Source: Candidatus Rokuibacteriota bacterium
GTDB taxonomy: Bacteria > Methylomirabilota > Methylomirabilia > Rokubacteriales > CSP1-6
Length of the DNA stretch: 47,095 nt
Assembly (NCBI GenBank): GCA_016184365.1
Contig: JACPCW010000050.1
Coordinates: forward strand, 1 to 47,095
Direction: 5' to 3'
Of this stretch, positions 23,918 through 33,396 are shown in pieces. Position numbers and translations under genes: made by a program. Numbering within the stretch: the first letter of the stretch is position 1; every line of letters begins with the position of its first letter. The notes below the pieces were generated by a model. It was not told the DNA's origin. It worked only from the letters and a program-made list of their open reading frames with translations, and did not search any database.

Positions 23918-25951
23918 TCAGGCCCCCTGGACGAGCAGCATGCCCAGGAGGGCGAGCAGCGCGATCACGAGGTAGGTCAGGTACGCGTGCGCGGAACCCG
24001 ACTGGAGCGCCCGTGTCCTGAGGCCCCACCCTTGCACCCGCGCGATCAGCGGAGCGTACAGATAGCGCTCGAACCACGGCACGATCTCGCTCCGGTACTC
24101 GATGGACTGGACGAAGTACCTCGACTCGGGATGGAAGTCGATGGAGAGATCCTTGGTCGGCCGATACAGCTCGGCGAACACGCGGCGCAAGGGCTCGGCG
24201 AACGCGGTCGCCGTGTATTCCATCCGCGGCGTCTGGGTGACGCGGCCACAGCCCCACGTCTCGCCGATGCGGACGCCCCGGCGGGCCGCCATGACGCGGA
24301 CGCCCAGCCACACGCCGGCGATCACGACGCCGAGCCCGAGCGCGATCAGCGCCGGCGACATCTGCGCGAACCGCTCGGGCGTGGACAGCCACACGCCGCC
24401 GCCGATCTCCGCGGTCGCCGCCGAGAGCCCCGTGCGCACGGCGAGGACGGCGCTGAGCGCGGCGAGGATCGGCACGGCCGCGACGCCGAGGCCCGCGCAC
24501 GCGATCGCGAGGATGCCCATCGCGATCCGCATGGAGAGCGACGCCTCGTGGGCGTGCTCGGCGGCGGGTGATCGCGGGATGGCGAGGAACGTGACGCCGA
24601 AGGCCTTCACGAAGCCGGCGGCGGCCAGCCCGCCGGTGAGGGCGAGGGCCCCGACGGCGAGCGTCATGAGGGGCGCCACGAACGGCGCGGAGCTGCCGAT
24701 GCCGGGCAGCAGCGACTGGAAGAGCAGCCACTCGCTGACGAAGCCGTTCAGCGGAGGCAGCCCGGCGATGGCCAGGGACGCCGTCAGAAAGAAGAGCGCC
24801 GTCCACGGCAGCCGGCGGATCAAGCCGCCCAGGAGGTTCATGTCGCGGGTGCCCGTCGCGTGGAGGACGGAGCCAGCGCCGAGAAACAGGAGTCCCTTGA
24901 ACGCGGCGTGGTTGAGCGCGTGGTAGAGCCCGGCGCTCAGCGCGACTCCGGCGGCCGGCACGGCGCCGAGGCTCAGGAAGAGCGAGCCGGCGCCCACCCC
25001 GACGAAGATGAGGCCGACGTTCTCGACGCTCGAGTACGCGAGCAGCCGCTTGAGATCGTTTTCCATGAGCGCGTAGAGCACGCCGAGCACGGCCGACAGC
25101 GCGCCGAGGACGATCAGCAGCGCGCCCCACCACGCCGGCCCGCCGCCGAGCAGATCCAGGCCGACGCGGAGGACGCCGTAGACGCCGAGCTTGATCATCA
25201 CGCCCGACATCAGCGCGGACACGTGGCTCGGCGCGGCGGGGTGCGCGCGCGGCAGCCACACGTGCAGCGGCATCAGGCCCGCCTTCGAGCCGAACCCGAG
25301 GAGGGCGAGCACGAACACCACGCTGTGCATCGTCGGCGACAGGCGGATCGCGGCGGCGCGCAGATGAACGAAGGACGTCGTGTCGGCGCCCGCGGCGAGC
25401 AACAGGAAGGCGGCGAGGACGAGCGCGACGCCGGCGTGCGTCATGGCGAGATACCAGCCGCCGGCGTTCACGGTGTCGGGCTCGTCCCTTTCCGTCATGA
25501 CGAGGAAGTACGAGGTGAGCGACATCCCCTCCCACATGAGGAGGAACGTGAGCACGTTGCCGGCGCAGGGCACCAGGCTCATGGTGAGCAGGAACAGGTT
25601 CAGCGCGGCGCCGAGGAACCGGAGCGAGTAGCGGCCCTCGTACGTCGCCGAGTACCCGGCGCCGTAGATGGCGCACGGGGCGGCCACGAGCCCCACCAGC
25701 CCGAGAAAGAACGCGCCGAGCGCGTCGAGCCGGAACGCGACGCCGTCGGCGACCGAGAGCAGCGCCGGCGCGTCGAAGGCAAACGTCGCATCGGTGGCAA
25801 AGACGCCGAGCGCGAGCGCGATGGAGGCGGTCGCGCCCACCACCGCGCCCGTCGCCGTGCCGCGGCGAACGGCGCGATTCCCCGGAGCGAGCAGCGCGGC
25901 CACCGCGCCGAACGCGTAGCCGGCGAGCATGAGCCAGAAGAGGAACGTCAT
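23918..25951 (-). CDS. HyfB-like antiporter subunit, first copy
   Basis: A 677-residue, roughly 16-helix membrane protein starting at ATG 25951, overlapping the hyfI stop (ATGA). Antiporter-core features: LMWEGMSLTSYFLVMTE (acidic helix), GFGSKAGLMPLHVWLPRAHP, AAPSHVSALMSGVMIKLGVY, NDLKRLLAYSSVENVG and PPLNGFVSEWLLFQSL. A cytosolic stretch, RMEYTATAFAEPLRRVFAEL then YRPTKDLSIDFHPESRYF, precedes the last helix. The ending ALLALLGMLLVQGA is complete, so this copy serves as a model for what copy 2 lost. The role is ion translocation in an Ehr/hydrogenase-4-like complex. Two tandem HyfB genes in one operon are unusual. Confidence 0.92.
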   Translation of the reverse strand: MTFLFWLMLAGYAFGAVAALLAPGNRAVRRGTATGAVVGATASIALALGVFATDATFAFDAPALLSVADGVAFRLDALGAFFLGLVGLVAAPCAIYGAGYSATYEGRYSLRFLGAALNLFLLTMSLVPCAGNVLTFLLMWEGMSLTSYFLVMTERDEPDTVNAGGWYLAMTHAGVALVLAAFLLLAAGADTTSFVHLRAAAIRLSPTMHSVVFVLALLGFGSKAGLMPLHVWLPRAHPAAPSHVSALMSGVMIKLGVYGVLRVGLDLLGGGPAWWGALLIVLGALSAVLGVLYALMENDLKRLLAYSSVENVGLIFVGVGAGSLFLSLGAVPAAGVALSAGLYHALNHAAFKGLLFLGAGSVLHATGTRDMNLLGGLIRRLPWTALFFLTASLAIAGLPPLNGFVSEWLLFQSLLPGIGSSAPFVAPLMTLAVGALALTGGLAAAGFVKAFGVTFLAIPRSPAAEHAHEASLSMRIAMGILAIACAGLGVAAVPILAALSAVLAVRTGLSAATAEIGGGVWLSTPERFAQMSPALIALGLGVVIAGVWLGVRVMAARRGVRIGETWGCGRVTQTPRMEYTATAFAEPLRRVFAELYRPTKDLSIDFHPESRYFVQSIEYRSEIVPWFERYLYAPLIARVQGWGLRTRALQSGSAHAYLTYLVIALLALLGMLLVQGA

Positions 25952-26454
25952 CGCCGGCCGATGGCGCCGAGGATGCCGCGCAGGATGTCCGCCGGCTCCG
26001 GGGGGCATCCGTCGACGAAGACGTCGACGGGGATGATCTGGTCCACGCTGCCGGCGACGGCATAGCTGCCCTGGAAGACCCCGCACGTCCGCGCGCAATC
26101 CCCCACGGCCACGACGAGCTTCGGATCCGGCGTGGCCTCGTACGTCTTCACCAGCGGCACCGCCATGTTGCGGGTCACGGGGCCGGTGACGAGCAGCATG
26201 TCCGCGTGACGGGGCGAGGCGACGAAGTGGATCCCGAACCGCTCGCTGTCGTAGACGGGACTCGTGAGCCCGCTGATCTCGAGCTCGCAGCCGTTGCAGG
26301 ACCCGGCATCCACCTCGCGGATCGCGAGCGCGCGGCCGAACAGCCGCCGCGCCCGCGCGTCGACCTCGTGGAGGAGACGCACGACCTCGTCGCCGCCCGG
26401 GGCCAGCGGCTCGGTCGCAATGCCGACCTGGAGGATCTTGGAGAAGAGCCGCAT
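25948..26454 (-). CDS. HyfI/NuoB-like iron-sulfur subunit
   Basis: A 168-residue protein starting at ATG 26454, overlapping the arsR stop by one base (TAATG). The cysteines for a proximal [4Fe-4S] cluster are present: Cys53 and Cys56 (GSCNGCELEI), Cys120 (VGDCARTCG, with an extra Cys124) and Cys150 (VDGCPPEP). This is the spacing seen in group 4 hydrogenase small subunits. NuoB itself has an adjacent CC pair, so the sequence is hydrogenase-like here. It passes electrons to the HyfG site. No NuoI-type ferredoxin subunit, formate dehydrogenase or Hyp maturation gene accompanies it, so the electron input is unknown. Confidence 0.92.
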   Translation of the reverse strand: MRLFSKILQVGIATEPLAPGGDEVVRLLHEVDARARRLFGRALAIREVDAGSCNGCELEISGLTSPVYDSERFGIHFVASPRHADMLLVTGPVTRNMAVPLVKTYEATPDPKLVVAVGDCARTCGVFQGSYAVAGSVDQIIPVDVFVDGCPPEPADILRGILGAIGRR

Positions 26455-26810
26455 TACCGGCGGCGGCCCTCCCGGCGCAGCTCGCGGAGCATCGTCTGGG
26501 AGTCGATGAGCTGGCTGTCGAAGATCCGCCGGGCGATGGCGAGCAGCTCCCGGATGGACGCGTCACGGACGGTGTAGCGCACGGTCGTCCCGACCTTCCG
26601 CGCCCTGACGATGCTCTTGGCTCGCAGCATGGCGAGCTGCTGGGACACGACCGGCTGCTCCAGACCGAGGGCTTCCTGGAGCTCCTGCACGCTGCGCTCG
26701 CCGGCGACGAGGACCTCGAGGATGCGGATGCGGACCGGGTGGGCGAGCGCCTTGAAGAACTCGGCCTTGAAGGCCTGGAGGGACCCGGACGCCGAGGGCT
26801 TCGCCGGCAC
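26454..26810 (-). CDS. ArsR/SmtB family winged-helix regulator
   Basis: About 118 residues. GTG 26810 is chosen because the predicted promoter (-10 at 26819-26824) would start RNA near 26812; GTG 26816 is the alternative. The winged helix is clear: FKALAHPVRIRILEVLVAGE, SVQELQEALGLEQPVVSQQL, AMLRAKSIVRARKVGTTVRY. No metal-binding CxC or C-terminal cysteine is present, so any signal is probably not As or Cd. It is the first gene of the Ehr-like operon and very likely represses it and itself through the inverted repeat 26824-26835 (inference). An ArsR gene heading the same gene set is also known at the Rv0081-Rv0087 locus of Mycobacterium tuberculosis. Confidence 0.88.
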   Translation of the reverse strand: MPAKPSASGSLQAFKAEFFKALAHPVRIRILEVLVAGERSVQELQEALGLEQPVVSQQLAMLRAKSIVRARKVGTTVRYTVRDASIRELLAIARRIFDSQLIDSQTMLRELRREGRRR

Positions 26811-26818
26811 GGGCACAA

Positions 26819-26847
26819 ATACTATATCTCGATATCCGATTATGCAA
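26819..26847 (-). promoter_or_regulatory. Promoter and operator of the arsR-hyf operon
   Basis: On the minus strand TTGCAT (26847-26842) and TAGTAT (26824-26819) are 17 bases apart. The spacer contains the inverted repeat ATATC-TC-GATAT (26824-26835), so a bound ArsR dimer would block polymerase. The stretch is strikingly AT-rich for this region. Binding is inferred. Confidence 0.6.
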
Positions 26848-26916
26848 TCGACGGCTGGCGAGTCCCGCGGGCGATTATCGCCGGCTTGACTTCCCGCCAC
26901 GCCGCCACTACCTTCC

Positions 26917-26931
26917 TGCAACGCGGTTGCA
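26917..26931 (+). promoter_or_regulatory. Candidate IclR operator
   Basis: TGCAAC-GCG-GTTGCA is a perfect palindrome with a 3-base centre. It lies 10 bases before the iclR ATG (26942) in the short divergent region shared with arsR. IclR-family repressors typically bind such short palindromes at their own promoters; binding here is inferred. Confidence 0.5.
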
Positions 26932-26941
26932 CTATACACAA

Positions 26942-27700
26942 ATGGCGTACGAGTCCCTCCGCAAGGTCCTCCGCCTCCTCGAGGCGTTCCGCGCCGGCGA
27001 CCGACTGCTCGGCGTGAACGAGCTCGCCGCGCGCACCGGACTCGACGCGAGCGCGGTCTCGCGCATCGCGCGGCTTCTCGAGACGGACGGCTACCTCGAG
27101 CGGGACGCGGCGACGAAGCGCTACCGGCTCGGCCTCAAGGTCTACCAGCTCGGCGTGCTCTACCTCTCCGACCACAGCGCGTTCGGCCGGCTCAACACGG
27201 CGCTCGACGAGATCGCCCTCCGCACGGGCCACACGGCGTACTTCGGCGTGCTCGAGGGCCGGCAGATGGTCTTCCTCGCGACGCGCCAGGGCAGCGGGCC
27301 GCTGCAAGTCGTCGTCACGCCCGGCGAACGGATCTGGGCGCACGCGACCGCGGCGGGCAAAGCGCTCCTCGCGCGGCTCTCCGACGCCGAGCTGCGCCGC
27401 GTGCTGGGCGCTCGGTTGCCGGGGTACACACGCGACACCGTGCGGAGGCTGCCCGCGCTGCTGCGAGAACTCGCGACGACGCGCCGCCGGGGCTACGCCG
27501 TGATGCGCGGCGAGTGGGCGCCGGGGGTCGCGGCCGTCGGCGCCGCGGTCGACGTGAAGCTCGGCGCACGGCCCGTCGCCATCAGCGTCGGGCTCCCGAC
27601 GTTCGAGGCGACGCCCGAGGTGGTGGAATCGCTCGGTCAGTCACTCCTCAAGACGGTGGAGGCGCTCGCGACATGGGCCAAGGGCTCGAGCAGCGCGTGA
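26942..27700 (+). CDS. IclR family transcriptional regulator
   Basis: A 252-residue protein. ATG 26942 is chosen over the TTG 15 bases earlier because that TTG lies within the palindrome. The N-terminal winged helix (YESLRKVLRLLEAFRAGDRL, GVNELAARTGLDASAVSRIA, RLLETDGYLERD) is followed by the IclR effector domain: RLGLKVYQLG, AYFGVLEGRQMVFLATRQGS, HATAAGKALLA and a C-terminal GLPTFEATPEVVESLG. Such regulators sense small carboxylates or aromatic metabolites. It heads a rightward run of five catabolic genes (27714-35490) and probably controls them (inference). It is divergent from arsR, with about 130 bases between starts. Confidence 0.92.
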   Translation: MAYESLRKVLRLLEAFRAGDRLLGVNELAARTGLDASAVSRIARLLETDGYLERDAATKRYRLGLKVYQLGVLYLSDHSAFGRLNTALDEIALRTGHTAYFGVLEGRQMVFLATRQGSGPLQVVVTPGERIWAHATAAGKALLARLSDAELRRVLGARLPGYTRDTVRRLPALLRELATTRRRGYAVMRGEWAPGVAAVGAAVDVKLGARPVAISVGLPTFEATPEVVESLGQSLLKTVEALATWAKGSSSA

Positions 27701-27713
27701 GAGGAGAAGGCTC

Positions 27714-29090
27714 GTGAAGGAGCACTTCGACATCGTCTTCGTCGGCGCCGGCATCGGCGGCCTGTGCGCGGCGGGGCTGCTCGCCGCCCGCGAGGGCCGG
27801 CGCATCCTCGTGCTCGAGCGCGCGAGCCAGCTCGGAGGCCGCGCGACCTCCTTCGTCGGCGACGAGCTCGAGGCGTGGGACGACTATGCGCGGCCGCTCG
27901 GGGTCGCCGGCCGCACGCGCGTGCACCGGGCCCTGCCCGATCCGGACGCGATCGTGCGCGAGCACCGGCTCGACGGGTACGTCTTCGAGACCGGGATCCA
28001 CGGCATCTTCCCGTGGGGGCGCCTCGGCCACATCCTGAACGCCATCGGCAAGCCGGTGCCGCTCGCGCCGAACGACGCTGCCCAGTGGCACGACGGCGGC
28101 CGCTTCCATCGAGTCCGCCGGGGCGAGCGGTTCCCGTGGATGAACGAGCGCGACCACGGCGAGACGAAGAAGCTCGTGCGGGAGATGCTCCGGATGGCCG
28201 CCCGCGAGATCGACGATCTCGATCACGTGCCGTTCAAGGTCTGGCTGCGGGAGCGGACGGACTCGGACCGTGCGATCGAGTTCCACAACGTCATGGCCGG
28301 CATCAACCTCACGCTGACGGATCTCGACAAGATGTCGACCGGTGACAACATCCGGATCAACCGCCAGTGCGTCTTCGCCGGTTACAACATGGCGAACGGA
28401 GGAACCGGTGCGCTCGGCGAGCCGGGCTACCGGATGGTGTTCGATCGCCTGGCCGAGGCGGTGCGCTCGGCCCGGGGCGAGGTGCGCACCGGCAGCCGGG
28501 TGAAGGAGATCGTGGTGCGCGGGGGCCGCGTCGCCGGCGTGGTCGTTCAGGGCGCGACGGGCGACTACGAGGTGAGCGCGCCGCTCGTCGTGAGCAACAT
28601 CCCGATCCAGAACACGTTCACCGTGCTGCCGGAGAACCTGTTCCCGGCCGAGGGGGTGAAGCGCGTGCGGAGCTTCTGGTCCGCGGGCGGGCTCTGCGTC
28701 ACCTACGGCATGCGCCGGCCGCTGCTGCGGCTGATCGAGGGGTACGTGCCGCTCACCGAGCCCGAGACACGCGACCAGGCGATCCTCGACCGCGTGTGCG
28801 ACGCGATCCTCGGGTTCATGCGCGGCACCTACCCGGCGTTCGACGCCGATCTCAAATGGGTGGTGTTCCCGGTCACGAACTTCCTCTGCGGCGTCGCGCC
28901 CTCCCCGCACCAGGTCGGCGAGGCGAAGCCGGAGATCAAGTCGCCGTACGTCGAGGGCCTCTTCTTCACCGGCGACACCGTCCGCGGCTGGGGCTGCGCC
29001 GCCGACGCCGCCGTGCACGCCTCCCTGCTGTGCGCCAGCGCGGTCGGTTCTCAGGACTACCTGCACATCGTCCCGGAGTTCATGCGGTGA
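27714..29090 (+). CDS. FAD-dependent oxidoreductase, phytoene-desaturase-like
   Basis: A 458-residue flavoprotein starting at GTG 27714 with GAGGAGA upstream. The Rossmann dinucleotide motif VFVGAGIGGLCAAGLLA lies at residues 8-24, followed by an acidic residue (LVLERASQLGGRATSF) for the FAD ribose. The C-terminus GLFFTGDTVRGWGCAADAAV is the second FAD block. This arrangement places it with the phytoene dehydrogenase/amine-oxidase-like NAD(P)/FAD proteins. In the operon it is followed by an acyl-CoA ligase, a dipeptidase and HyuB/HyuA, so a dehydrogenation or oxidation step in breakdown of an amide-like or acyl compound is possible. The substrate is unknown. Confidence 0.88.
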   Translation: MKEHFDIVFVGAGIGGLCAAGLLAAREGRRILVLERASQLGGRATSFVGDELEAWDDYARPLGVAGRTRVHRALPDPDAIVREHRLDGYVFETGIHGIFPWGRLGHILNAIGKPVPLAPNDAAQWHDGGRFHRVRRGERFPWMNERDHGETKKLVREMLRMAAREIDDLDHVPFKVWLRERTDSDRAIEFHNVMAGINLTLTDLDKMSTGDNIRINRQCVFAGYNMANGGTGALGEPGYRMVFDRLAEAVRSARGEVRTGSRVKEIVVRGGRVAGVVVQGATGDYEVSAPLVVSNIPIQNTFTVLPENLFPAEGVKRVRSFWSAGGLCVTYGMRRPLLRLIEGYVPLTEPETRDQAILDRVCDAILGFMRGTYPAFDADLKWVVFPVTNFLCGVAPSPHQVGEAKPEIKSPYVEGLFFTGDTVRGWGCAADAAVHASLLCASAVGSQDYLHIVPEFMR

Positions 29091-29114
29091 GCGGCGGCTA
29101 GGGCGCTTCGCGCG

Positions 29115-30685
29115 ATGCACATCGTCGGCAACCGCACGCTCCGGACGGCGCTCGAGCAGAAGGTCGCCGCGCAGCCGGACAAGACGTTCGTCGTCTTCGA
29201 GGACGCCGCCGGCGGCGTCCAGCGCTACACGTACGCGGAGTTCGATGCACAGGTGAATCGCACGGCCAACCTCCTGGCCGACCTCGGCGTCGGGCACGGC
29301 GACAAGTTCAACGTGCACCTCCCGAACTGCCCGGAGTTCCTCTTCTGGTGGTTCGCCGGCGCCAAGCTCGGGGCCGTGATGGTCCCGACGAACGTGCTGG
29401 AGCCGCCCGAGGCGATGGCCTATCTGCTCGGCTTCTCCGAGAGCAGGATCGCGGTCACCCAGCCCGAGTACCTGGGCGCCATCGCCCCGGTCCGTGCCCG
29501 GTGTCCGGCGCTGCGTCACGTGGTCCTCTGCCGCACCGAGCAGGCCGAGCCAGGCACGCTCGGCTACGACGCACAGGTGGCGGGCCGTCCGGCCACCGCG
29601 CCCGACGCCCGCGTCACCCCGCGCGACGAGTGCGCCATGTGCTTCACGTCGGGCACGACGTCGCGGCCGAAGGGCTGCCTCATCACGCACGCGAACTACG
29701 TCTACGTCGGCGAGAGCGTCTCGAAGAGCTTGCGAGTCGCGCCCGACGATCGGCACATGGTGGTCCTGCCGCTCTTCCACGTGCACGCGCAGTACTACCA
29801 GACAATGACCGCGCTCGTCGTGGGCGCCAGCCTCGCGCTGATGGAGCGCTTCAGCGCGAGCCGCTACTTCGACCAGGTCATCGCCCACCAGGCGACCGTG
29901 GGCGGTCTGTTCGCCGCGCCGATCCGCATGATCCTGGCGCAGCCGCGGCGGCCCGGGCACCGGCGGAACGCGCTCCGGATCGTGCAGTTCGCGATGAGCG
30001 TGACCGCGGCGCAGCTCGACGAGTGGCACGAGCGCTTCGGGGCCCCGCTCGTGCAGATGTACGGGATGACGGAGACGATCGGGCAGCCGACCATCAACCC
30101 GCTCGACGCCCCGCGCAAGAACATGTCGATCGGCACCGTGGCGCTCGGTTACGAGTGCCGGGTCGTCGACGAGACGGGCCGCGAGGTGCCGCCCGGCGTC
30201 GAGGGTCAGCTCGTCGTCCGCGGCGAGCCGGGCATCACGCTGATGAAGGGGTACTACAAGAACCCGGAGGCGACGGCGGCGACGATCCGCGACGGCTGGC
30301 TCCGGACGGGCGATGTCGTCCGGATGGACGAGGACGGCTACTTCTGGTTCGTCGACCGGGCCGGGGACCTCATCAAGCGCGGGGGAGAGAACGTATCCGC
30401 CGGCGAGGTCGAAGCGGTCCTGAAGCAGCACCCGGCCGTGTTCGACGCCGCCGTGGTCGGCGTCCCCGACGCGATGCGCGACGAGGCCGTGCTCGCCTGC
30501 GTCGTCCTCCGCGACGACGCTCGCGTGACCGCCGAAGAGCTGATCGCGTTCTGCGAGCCGCGGCTCGCGAAGTTCAAGGTGCCGGAGATCGTCGAGTTCC
30601 GCGACGAGCTGCCACGCACCCCCGTCGGGAAGATCCAGAAGCATCGGCTCCGCGCCGAGGCGCGGGCCAAGCACGAGGTGAGAGG

Positions 30686-30689
<4 letters not shown>
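29115..30689 (+). CDS. AMP-forming acyl-CoA ligase (CaiC-like)
   Basis: A 524-residue ANL-superfamily enzyme starting at ATG 29115. The P-loop motif CAMCFTSGTTSRPKGC (near 176-190), QMYGMTETIGQPTINP, DGWLRTGDVVRMDEDGYFWF, DRAGDLIKRGGENVSAGEVE and the C-terminal lysine in RTPVGKIQK cover all core motifs, so it should be active. Enzymes of this family adenylate a carboxylate and transfer it to CoA. The sequence is closest in feel to crotonobetaine/carnitine-CoA or medium-chain ligases, but the substrate cannot be fixed. It ends in an ATGA overlap with the dipeptidase gene, indicating tight coupling. Confidence 0.9.
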
Positions 30690-31657
<968 letters not shown>

Positions 31658-31661
31658 CGGC

Positions 31662-33302
31662 ATGTCCGACTTCGATCCCGTCACGCTCGAGATCCTGTGG
31701 AGCCGGCTCATCGCCATCACCGACGAGTCGGCCGCCGCGCTCGTGCGCACGTCGTTCTCGACGATCGTGCGCGAGTCGAACGACTACGCCACCGTGCTCA
31801 TGAACGCCGATGGCGACGCGCTCGCCGAGAACACCGCCGGCATCCCGTCGTTCGTCGGCATCCTGCCCCGGACGTTGAAGCACATGCTCGCGCGGATCCC
31901 GGCCGGCGAGTGGCGGCCGGGCGACTGCGTGATCACCAACGATCCGTGGATGGCGACGGGCCATCTGCCCGACATCACCATGGCCGCGCCCATCTTCCAC
32001 CGCGGCCGGCTCGTCGGGTTCTCGGGCTCCATCGCGCATTCCCCCGACATCGGCGGCTCGCTCTGGTCCGCCGACTGTCGCGAGCTGTACGAGGAAGGGC
32101 TGCGGATCCTGCCCGTGAAGTTCCTGCGTGCCGGCGAACCGAACCGCGACCTGTTCGACATGATCGCGAGCAACGTCCGGCTGCCGGAACAGGTGCTCGG
32201 CGACCTGTGGGCGCAGGTGACCGCGCAGCAGGTGCTCGCGCGGCGGTTGACCGAGTTCCTGGACGACGCCGGCATGCCCGATCTCCGCGCGCTCTCGCGC
32301 ACGCTGCACGAGCGGGCCGAGCACGCCATGCGCAAGGCGATCGAGGCCGTGCCCGACGGCGACTATCGCTCGACCATCCTCGCCGACGGGTTCGACGCCG
32401 ACGAAACGCGCATCGAATGCCGCGTCGCCGTTCACGGATCCGAGCTCCTCGTCGACTACGCCGGCACGTCGCGGCAGATCGATCGCGGCCTGAACTCGGT
32501 GATGAACTACACGTACGCGTACACCGTCTACCCGATCAAGTGCGCGCTCGATCCGCTGACGCCGCGCAACGAGGGCTCGTACCGCCCCGTCGCCGTCACC
32601 GCGCCCGAGGGCTCGATCCTGAATCCGCGGTTCCCCGCCCCGTGCAACGCGCGGCAGCTCACGGGTCATCTCCTCGCCGGCGCGGTGTACGCGTGCCTCG
32701 CCCAGGCGATTCCCGACCGCGTCATCGCCGAATGCGGCAGCGCGCCGTCGCTGCGCGCGCTCTTCAGCGGGGTCGACGCGCGCGGTCAGCGCTTCACGCA
32801 GATCCTGTTCGCGAGCGGCGGCATGGGGGCGACGGCGGAGGGCGACGGCCTCTCGACCACCGCCTTCCCCACCAACTCGGGCGCGGGCAGCATCGAGGCG
32901 TTCGAGAGTCTCGCGCCGGTCGTCGTATGGAAGAAGGAATACCGGATGGACTCCGGCGGCGCCGGCCGCCATCGCGGCGGGCTCGGGCAGGAGATCGTCA
33001 TCGAGGTGCGGTCGCCGGAACCGGTTCGGCTGTCTCTGCTCGCCGATCGCCAGAAGTATCCCGCGCGCGGACTGCGCGGCGGTGGCGACGGCGCGCCGGT
33101 CGAGATCGCGCTGGCCGACGGCCGCCAACCCCATCAGAAGTCGCGCACGATGCTCGCGCCCGGCGACCGGTTGATCTTGAAGTTCGCCGGCGGCGGCGGT
33201 TTCGGCGACCCACGTCAGCGCGACCCCGCGGCGGTGCGCGAGGACGTGGAGAACGGCCTCGTGTCGCGCGAGGCCGCACGCCGCGACCACGGCGTCGAAT
33301 GA
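31662..33302 (+). CDS. hyuB: Hydantoinase B / N-methylhydantoinase beta-type subunit
   Basis: A 546-residue protein starting at ATG 31662, three bases after the dipeptidase stop. Hallmarks of the HyuB/oxoprolinase-B family: DPVTLEILWSRLIAITDESA, the RESNDYATVLMNADGDALAE region, CVITNDPWMATGHLPDITMA, SGSIAHSPDIGGSLW, NCARQL-like PCNARQLTGHLLAGAVYACL, and the C-terminal RLILKFAGGGGFGDP. With HyuA (next gene) it forms an ATP-dependent amidase that opens hydantoins, oxoproline or, with a gamma subunit, carboxylates acetone/acetophenone. No gamma subunit is present here, so ring opening of a cyclic amide is more likely (inference). Confidence 0.92.
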   Translation: MSDFDPVTLEILWSRLIAITDESAAALVRTSFSTIVRESNDYATVLMNADGDALAENTAGIPSFVGILPRTLKHMLARIPAGEWRPGDCVITNDPWMATGHLPDITMAAPIFHRGRLVGFSGSIAHSPDIGGSLWSADCRELYEEGLRILPVKFLRAGEPNRDLFDMIASNVRLPEQVLGDLWAQVTAQQVLARRLTEFLDDAGMPDLRALSRTLHERAEHAMRKAIEAVPDGDYRSTILADGFDADETRIECRVAVHGSELLVDYAGTSRQIDRGLNSVMNYTYAYTVYPIKCALDPLTPRNEGSYRPVAVTAPEGSILNPRFPAPCNARQLTGHLLAGAVYACLAQAIPDRVIAECGSAPSLRALFSGVDARGQRFTQILFASGGMGATAEGDGLSTTAFPTNSGAGSIEAFESLAPVVVWKKEYRMDSGGAGRHRGGLGQEIVIEVRSPEPVRLSLLADRQKYPARGLRGGGDGAPVEIALADGRQPHQKSRTMLAPGDRLILKFAGGGGFGDPRQRDPAAVREDVENGLVSREAARRDHGVE

Positions 33303-33364
33303 GACACGACGTGGACACGAGGACCGCGGCGGCTACGCCGACGCGGTTCCGAGCGCTGGGGGGT

Positions 33365-33391
33365 CTGGGGGGCCATGTCGGGGCCCCCCAG
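33365..33391 (+). repeat. Strong GC hairpin between hyuB and hyuA, copy 2 of a dispersed palindrome
   Basis: CTGGGGGGCC (33365-33374) and GGCCCCCCAG (33382-33391) are perfect 10-bp arms around a 7-base loop, ending 5 bases before the hyuA ATG. The central 19 bases are the exact reverse complement of 938-956. No ribosome site lies between hairpin and ATG, so it may reduce or reset HyuA translation. Confidence 0.65.
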
Positions 33392-33396
33392 TTCAA

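Noticed and set aside
17408..26454. The hyf-like cluster as a true [NiFe] hydrogenase-4 or formate hydrogenlyase.
   Set aside because: HyfG has no CxxC at either nickel site, and no Hyp maturation, formate dehydrogenase or ferredoxin subunit genes are nearby.
27648..30674. A 1,008-codon leftward open frame opposite the FAD oxidoreductase and ligase genes.
   Set aside because: It mirrors two well-supported genes and has antisense-type composition; no domain is recognisable.
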